From NCBI GenBank assembly GCA_037367355.1, contig CM074696.1, forward strand, positions 4,092,001 through 4,156,000: DNA of 64,000 bases, in the 5' to 3' direction. Shown in pieces: positions 58,688 to 64,000 of the stretch (the stretch's first letter is position 1; each line of letters begins with the position of its first letter). Below the pieces are notes generated by a model, which worked only from the letters and a program-made list of their open reading frames with translations, had not been told where the DNA came from and did no database searches. This stretch comes from Neoscytalidium dimidiatum. Lineage: Eukaryota; Ascomycota; Dothideomycetes; Botryosphaeriales; Botryosphaeriaceae. Made by a program: the position numbers and the translations under genes.

Positions 58688-61600
58688 ATGAGCAGTAGCG
58701 CTGCTGTCGCTGACCACTTGCCGCCGCCGAATCCATCTGGCAACGGAGAGCCGCAGTCGGTGCAGCCTTCCCTCGATCGAGTCCGGTCACCAGCGCCTCC
58801 ATCGTCCCCACCACTCACGGACAAGGACAGCAGGGCCTCTGCCACTCGAAATGGGAACCATGGACCAGATGCTCACGCCGAGCAGGATGAATCGGAGGCG
58901 GAGACGGTCGTGTTATCCGGCACCGAGCATGATGAGACGAAGAGGCCGAAGAAGGTAATCAAACACGAACGCAATGATGACGACAAGGCTATGCGCGATA
59001 TCCCGTCGGCCAAGTCTGTGCCGGATGCCGCGAAAGACTCCGCTTCGCGCAGGAGCCCACACGTGTTACCACCCCCGAATGGCGTCCCAGAGTCCAGACG
59101 CAATGGTACCGACCGCCGTGAGCGTGCTCAATCGCACGATAACGGTCATACCAGTCGCAAGGCTTCCTCCGCGTTCTCCAGTGACCAGGACCATTCTAAC
59201 AAGAGCGTTTCTTCCGCTCGAAATCAATCCCACTCCCCCCCAGTTGGTAACGACGCTCGTGCGAGGAGCTCTTCCGCTGCTGATACGCGAAAACGGAAGC
59301 TACGGGATAATCAGAATGACCTGGAGCCGCCGCGACAGCGGCACAAGACCGAATCCTTGAGTAAAAATGCTCGGAATCCTGCCTCGCCCATTGCAGCTGG
59401 CATAAAAGTGCACAGAAGATCAGCATCCACTCAGTCCGTTGTGCATGGAGCCCAGGGTCGCAAGAGACGCGAAAATACCCGCCAGGAGAAGGACTGGGCC
59501 TCTGATGACAGCGAGGAATCCAATAACTCTTCGCCCCATCCTCACTCCAACGCCCCCTCTCTCTCCAGGCCAAGAAGAGGTGCAACGAGATCAATGACTT
59601 CTCCCGTCCGGACAATGCCACCAGCGAAGAAAAAAGACGCGTTTGGAGCTACTCGTCTACTTCGATGTTGTGAGAAGGGTGATTTCAATGCTGTCAAAAA
59701 TGCCTACGAAGCGTCGCCAGATGAATTGGATGCACCCGATTATGCTGGTGTCACCCCGCTGCAAAAAGCATCGCTCAATGGACATGAAGACATCGTTGAG
59801 TTCCTTCTCGACAAGGGTTGTGCAACAGACGGGCACGACTGGTTGGACCATGACACTCCTCTTATCGACGCAACGCAGAACGGCCACGTCGAAGTTGTCA
59901 AGCTTCTTCTATGGAAAGCACGCGTGGATCCGACCTATGAGAACAAGCATTTCAAGACGGCCCTCGCTCTTCTGGATCCGACCATTGATGAGGCTGATGA
60001 GATCAAGGCTGAATTGGAGAAAGCAATGGCAGAATGGAAAAAGGAAAAATCTGAAGATGAGTCTGAGAAAGGAACACCAAAGAGCGTTGAAGAATCCGTG
60101 GGTCCCACTCTGCTTCCAAACGAATACAACGCCGAGGTCCTCCGCATCAAATCTGAACAAGGGGATAAGCGTGCTGTGGACGAACTACTTGCGTCGGGAA
60201 TCATGCCCAATGTTGCGTGTGGCGTGGCTGCCGCACGCGGTGGTCACGATGAGATCCTCAGCTTTCTGCTTGCAACCGGACTTTCCGCTGACCACCGAGA
60301 TCCCGCAAAGCACAACGAGACTCCGATGCTGGTAGCGATCAAAAAGGGTCATTTGAACGTCATTCGGCTCTTGTTAGCACAGGATGATTTCGATCCCACC
60401 CGGAGAAATCGTGATGGGTTGACATATTGGGAATTTGCCGAGGAGTTCCAAGGACCGAACTGGAAACCAGTCCGCGACCTACTGAAGGAAAAGTACGACG
60501 AGCGAATGAAGATCAAACCGAAGCGAGTCCGGAGTCCGGAGATGAGGCGAACGGATCAGAAGAGTCCGCGGAGGAAACCTGCCGATCACGACACTTCGAG
60601 ACGAGCACATGAGCGGGAAACCCGAGGCAGAACATCGGAAAAGAATGCAAACAAATACAGCACAGCAGATATTCACGCCAAACCCAAGAAGCGATTGATC
60701 TCTCGACGAGAACTCAACCGGCAATCACGTGAGAGCACATCGCCAGACGCTTCCGACGATGATGATGAAGAGGAAGAAGTTCGTGGTCCAACCCGAAATG
60801 TCAGGAGGAAGACAGCCCATGCATCAAAGATCATCCGGAGTTCGCCGCACCCATCCTCACCCGAACAGGAAAGATCAGAGAAGCTTCCAACACCGTCAAA
60901 ACTGAAGACCGAGCCTAAAGCTGAGCCTGAACCCGAACCCGAACCCGAGCCTGAGCCCGTCAAAGAAGAAACCCCCGAGCATGTGAGAGAGGAACGTCGC
61001 GTCGAGGCGGAACGGATAGCAGCCGAAAAGGCACGGAAAGAAGAGGAGGAAAGGAGGGAAGCAGAGAGACGAGCGGAGGAAGAGAGGCTCCGGCAAGAGG
61101 CAGAAAGGGCTCGATTGGCTGCCGAGGAAGCTGAACGTGCACGATTGCAAGCTGAGCGCGAGCGTAAAGAAAGAATGGAGAAGCTCCCGCGAGCGTTACG
61201 GCGTGCTTGTGAGAAGGGTGCAGATCGACCTTTGCGTTTCAACTTCGCCACCAAAGAAGGTGGTATCGAGTACAACTTTCTCCCGGTCCACGTCGCCAAA
61301 CTTTCGGATATCGAACCGGCATGTCCAGAGGCAAAACGGGATGAGCTTTGGATGATGAGCTTCCAGGTCGTCGGCATTCTTGGGTTGCCAGAGCTGGATA
61401 CAAAGCAAGAGTTTGCCTCATGGGAACACAAGCCAGTGACGCCCAAGCAACTTCACGGCTTCCTTGAGACATACGACATCTCGCAGCTCGCGGAAGACCC
61501 GCTCTTTGAGCGTCAAAACTGGCAGGGGTACGATCCGGAGAAACAAAGCGTCGTGATCCAAGAGGAGAAAGCGAAATTCCTACAGCTAGATCCGTTGTAT

Positions 61601-61816
61601 TGGGTTCGGTTTGAGGATTTCATGGAGGCGACCAAATCACCCAAGTTTCAGCATCTGGAGAAGCTCGAGATGCGCACAGCAAAGGCCAAGGTGTGCTCAA
61701 CGACGACGCCGCCACCCACGCCTCGGAGTTGGACAGAGGCATTGTTTGGAATTAAGCCGGGTCCGGATTGGGAAAGACGAAGCAAGAGCCGTTCGGTGTC
61801 AGAGTCTTTGAGTTAA
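58688..61816 (+). CDS. Ankyrin-repeat protein, Hos4-like (Set3 histone deacetylase complex)
   Basis: A single exon encodes 1,042 aa from ATG 58688. Residues 1-310 are charged, Ser/Arg-rich and disordered. Ankyrin repeats run from about 315-430 (GVTPLQKASLNGHEDIVEFLL, DTPLIDATQNGHVEVVKLLL) and about 480-590 (GVAAARGGHDEILSFLL, ETPMLVAIKKGHLNVIRLLL). Next come a basic segment, a repeated Glu-Pro tract, and a long Glu/Arg/Ala-rich helix. The conserved C-terminus contains LPRALRRACEKGADRPLRFN, FLPVHVAKLSD, LWMMSFQVVGILGL and LDPLYWVRFEDF. This order resembles the fungal counterpart of yeast Hos4, a Set3C subunit with ankyrin repeats, so a nuclear chromatin role is likely. The family assignment rests on overall architecture, and other fungal ankyrin proteins are possible. 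Confidence 0.8.
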   Translation: MSSSAAVADHLPPPNPSGNGEPQSVQPSLDRVRSPAPPSSPPLTDKDSRASATRNGNHGPDAHAEQDESEAETVVLSGTEHDETKRPKKVIKHERNDDDKAMRDIPSAKSVPDAAKDSASRRSPHVLPPPNGVPESRRNGTDRRERAQSHDNGHTSRKASSAFSSDQDHSNKSVSSARNQSHSPPVGNDARARSSSAADTRKRKLRDNQNDLEPPRQRHKTESLSKNARNPASPIAAGIKVHRRSASTQSVVHGAQGRKRRENTRQEKDWASDDSEESNNSSPHPHSNAPSLSRPRRGATRSMTSPVRTMPPAKKKDAFGATRLLRCCEKGDFNAVKNAYEASPDELDAPDYAGVTPLQKASLNGHEDIVEFLLDKGCATDGHDWLDHDTPLIDATQNGHVEVVKLLLWKARVDPTYENKHFKTALALLDPTIDEADEIKAELEKAMAEWKKEKSEDESEKGTPKSVEESVGPTLLPNEYNAEVLRIKSEQGDKRAVDELLASGIMPNVACGVAAARGGHDEILSFLLATGLSADHRDPAKHNETPMLVAIKKGHLNVIRLLLAQDDFDPTRRNRDGLTYWEFAEEFQGPNWKPVRDLLKEKYDERMKIKPKRVRSPEMRRTDQKSPRRKPADHDTSRRAHERETRGRTSEKNANKYSTADIHAKPKKRLISRRELNRQSRESTSPDASDDDDEEEEVRGPTRNVRRKTAHASKIIRSSPHPSSPEQERSEKLPTPSKLKTEPKAEPEPEPEPEPEPVKEETPEHVREERRVEAERIAAEKARKEEEERREAERRAEEERLRQEAERARLAAEEAERARLQAERERKERMEKLPRALRRACEKGADRPLRFNFATKEGGIEYNFLPVHVAKLSDIEPACPEAKRDELWMMSFQVVGILGLPELDTKQEFASWEHKPVTPKQLHGFLETYDISQLAEDPLFERQNWQGYDPEKQSVVIQEEKAKFLQLDPLYWVRFEDFMEATKSPKFQHLEKLEMRTAKAKVCSTTTPPPTPRSWTEALFGIKPGPDWERRSKSRSVSESLS

Positions 61817-62839
61817 AGCGTATGGGACTGTTGGTTGGAGTTTAGCGGGTTATGGGGGCAATGCATCTGGGTGGCGCCATGTAGGACCTGAAAGTACTAT
61901 TCATGTTGATGTGTATGTTCACGAACGCGCTTTGTTGCAATGTTATGGCAAATGGCTCGTCTCAAATACCCTATAGTGGATAGTAAATACAGACTTACTG
62001 TCACATGCTGTTCGAAACTTCGAGTGTTGTGAGGACTCGTATTGAAGCTTTGGGCTGAACTTTAAAAATAGTTCACTGACTACGACAGGTGTACGAGGTT
62101 ACCTTAACAGCCTACCAATCACTTCTCCTCTCCCTTTGCACGTGATGGGTAATGGGCAAGCTACAAGTGCCACTCTCCGTGTTTCGGCAGGTCATCCTGT
62201 CGACAAGACAGTTGCAGACTTGGGCATGAAAGGCCTGCTCAATGGGATAGAATCGAAAAAGCAGCACCCGGGTGAGACGGAGCACGTGTTGATGACCTAA
62301 GTGCAGCCTGGCCGGAGTCGCGGCGGATTGACTGGCGGGAGGCGGCGGCGACGAGCCCTGGGAAGGTTCGCCAAGGCCTTCCCAATCACAGCCACAACCT
62401 TCCTCGTCCAGCTCACTCGCTTCGGGATCGTCGCCCTGCTGATGTCGCACCGGGCGGCTGGCCTCAGGCCACATGCCGCATTCCGCGCATCCCTTGAGTG
62501 CGGGGTTGTGCTTATCGCTGTCCAGTGAGGCGGCAGAGTATGCGGCTGCCTACCACGCTCTCTGACGTCGCAAAGAGTCCAATGACAACGCATCGCATCT
62601 CCCAATGGCGCCAGGCTGCAACTTTTTGTGCACTGTCATAAGAGGAATTCGCCGCATGAGGACCTGTTGACGACAGGCCCGCAACTTTTTGATACCTGGT
62701 CTGTGGTTTCCGTCACGGCCGCCAGGGACATCACCAGCTGAGCTCTGCTTTCGAGCTTGTTTCTCTCTGCGACAAAACGTAGCCGGGGGGGCCAATTTCA
62801 CCATTTCTGTTCACCGATTGTTGAAGCCGAGCTGAAGAC
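61817..62839. other. Intergenic region
   Basis: No gene seen. It is AT-rich for about 300 bp after 61817 (3' flank), then GC-rich up to the next ATG. Minus-strand frames at 62112-62605 lack motifs. Confidence 0.55.
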
Positions 62840-64000
62840 ATGCCTGCACCGAATCGCTCGCCTTCCGCCTCTTCCGCCACGAAGGAGACCCGCTTGCCGG
62901 ATGCATCGACGGAGACGACCCCTCTGCTTGGATCCCCTCTCCCACCGCCAGCATACCCCACCGTTATGGCCCTGGACAAGAATAACGCTGCGGGTCCGTC
63001 CGACAAGCGGTCTGACTACGAGAGTGGGCCGTCGAAGGACCTGGAGGAAGTTGGTGGTGCTCCCGCTGCTGTCCATCTACACCACCGACCAAACAGGCCC
63101 TGGCCCCGCGGCAAGATCATCCGTTTGCTGTTGATTGCATCAGCTCACGCGATTCTGATCTGGCTCATCCTGACCGCCACATGGGGTCGCTCATCGCGAA
63201 AGGTATATACTTGTCTGTTTAATGAATGCGAAAAGGTTAAATCATGGCTAAGATTATACAGAGCCATGTCCAACCAAACGTACCTCCGGGCTCAGGCGGC
63301 CCTCAAGTCCCTTACTATTGTCAGAAGCTCCATGCAAGAACTTCGGACTACTCTTTTGACAATTTGAACGAGTTCCGCATTGTTGAGGAAATACGCCAAT
63401 ACCGGGAAAGATACCATGACGTACGCGGACTCATCAATTTCGTGCCTGCGTCCAAGGAAGGCGAAACCAAGATCCACGCCACAGTGACCATCTCTAACAA
63501 TTTCCCCCACGCCGACGTCAGCGCCGAGAAGTCGGACACGGGCCTTGTTATCCGCAGCAGAAGCTCCGACGCGTCACACACTTTGCACGAGCGGGACTGT
63601 ACCGTCGTCGACGTCGTAGTCTCCGTCCCCGTTGGCACCGAACTCGACACCCTGGACATCAGCTCCAACTGGCTGTCTGTCGAGTTCCACCGCCTGCTCG
63701 ACCTCAAGCTGGATCTGCTGAATATTGAGCTGCTGGCCGGCGGCGTCGACTCCAAGACGGCCGTCCCCAGCCGCCGCACATACATCTCGCGCGCCTACGG
63801 CGCCGTCCAGGGTGTCTGGGCGCTCCTCGACCTCCTTGAGATCCACACCGCCGCCGGCCTGGTCGATATAGAGGTACGACCGGGCAAGGCCGATCCGGAA
63901 AACCCCTTGCCTGCCGTCTTCAACGTCTACTCCACCGCCGGCTCCGTCTCGGCGACGTTCCCCACGGACAAGGAGTCCCTTCCAGACCGCGAATACCGCA
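62840..64000 (+). CDS. Type II membrane protein of unknown function, 3' end off the window
   Basis: Exon 1 62840-63202, a 59-nt intron (donor GTATAT, acceptor ACAG), and exon 2 from 63262 open to the right edge; 367 residues are visible. Residues 1-92 are Ser/Pro-rich and hydrophilic. A single transmembrane helix follows a basic stretch at about residues 96-118 (IIRLLLIASAHAILIWLIL), giving a predicted type II topology with the long C-terminal part in the lumen or outside. That part has alternating beta-strand patterns (TKIHATVTISN, CTVVDVVVSVPVGTELDTLDISS, GLVDIEVRPG, FNVYSTAGSVSATF). I recall similar fungal membrane proteins without assigned function but cannot name a family. The N-terminal ETTPLLG looks like an acidic dileucine sorting signal, which would fit an endosomal or vacuolar location; this is inference. 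Confidence 0.8.

Noticed and set aside
1..64000. tRNA genes, rRNA, CRISPR arrays and secondary-metabolite enzymes
   Set aside because: A by-eye search for B-box-like GGTTCGANNCC, regularly spaced repeats, and PKS, NRPS or terpene synthase motifs found nothing convincing. A covariance-model scan would be needed to exclude tRNAs.

Overview
The window is nuclear DNA of a filamentous ascomycete (Pezizomycotina). The grounds are short GT..AG introns, mostly 47-66 nt, with CTAAC-type branch sites, pyrimidine-rich leaders, GC-rich coding sequence and a gene set that includes PacC, a DUF3602 protein, a CAP10 glycosyltransferase with a polytopic N-terminus, fungal Gid4 and a Hos4-like ankyrin protein. 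The style resembles Dothideomycetes, but that placement is an inference. I see no biosynthetic cluster, transposase, CRISPR array, rRNA or recognisable tRNA. There is one run of 100 Ns (8401-8500), so this is a draft assembly.

Layout. The left part (1-11 kb) holds a DUF3602 (GRGGAGN-motif) gene running off the edge, the pH regulator pacC, a gene-poor stretch with the N gap, and a DUF3074 protein. A 7.7 kb gene-poor stretch follows. From 18.8 to 30 kb come an unknown 347-residue protein, the GID ubiquitin-ligase substrate receptor Gid4 (with two compensating frameshifts), Mediator subunit Med10, and a PXA-domain protein whose last exon lies behind a 1,543-nt intron. After a 4.7 kb gene-poor stretch come a CENP-B-type helix-turn-helix factor, the translation GTPase Rbg1 (11 exons), cysteine dioxygenase, and a CAP10/GT90 glycosyltransferase. 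The right part holds a membrane-anchored epoxide-hydrolase-like protein, glycogenin, a polyprenol reductase, a Hos4-like ankyrin protein and a type II membrane protein running off the right edge.

The genes are mostly housekeeping and regulatory and do not form one pathway. Loose themes are transcription (PacC, Med10, CENP-B-type factor, Hos4-like), carbon storage and its switch (glycogenin, Gid4), and glycosylation (CAP10 transferase, polyprenol reductase for dolichol). Divergent pairs that share a promoter are Med10/PXA (328 bp), polyprenol reductase/Hos4-like (653 bp) and Rbg1/cysteine dioxygenase (891 bp). Exon models were built by hand from splice signals, reading-phase closure and family motifs. 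For every complete multi-exon model except Gid4, the summed exon length is a multiple of three.

The observations most worth a second look are the double frameshift inside the conserved Gid4 core, the giant intron in the PXA gene, an alternative glycogenin C-terminus carrying a CxxC motif, tandem PacC sites in front of pacC itself, and a GC-rich heptamer repeat shared by three gene-poor loci.
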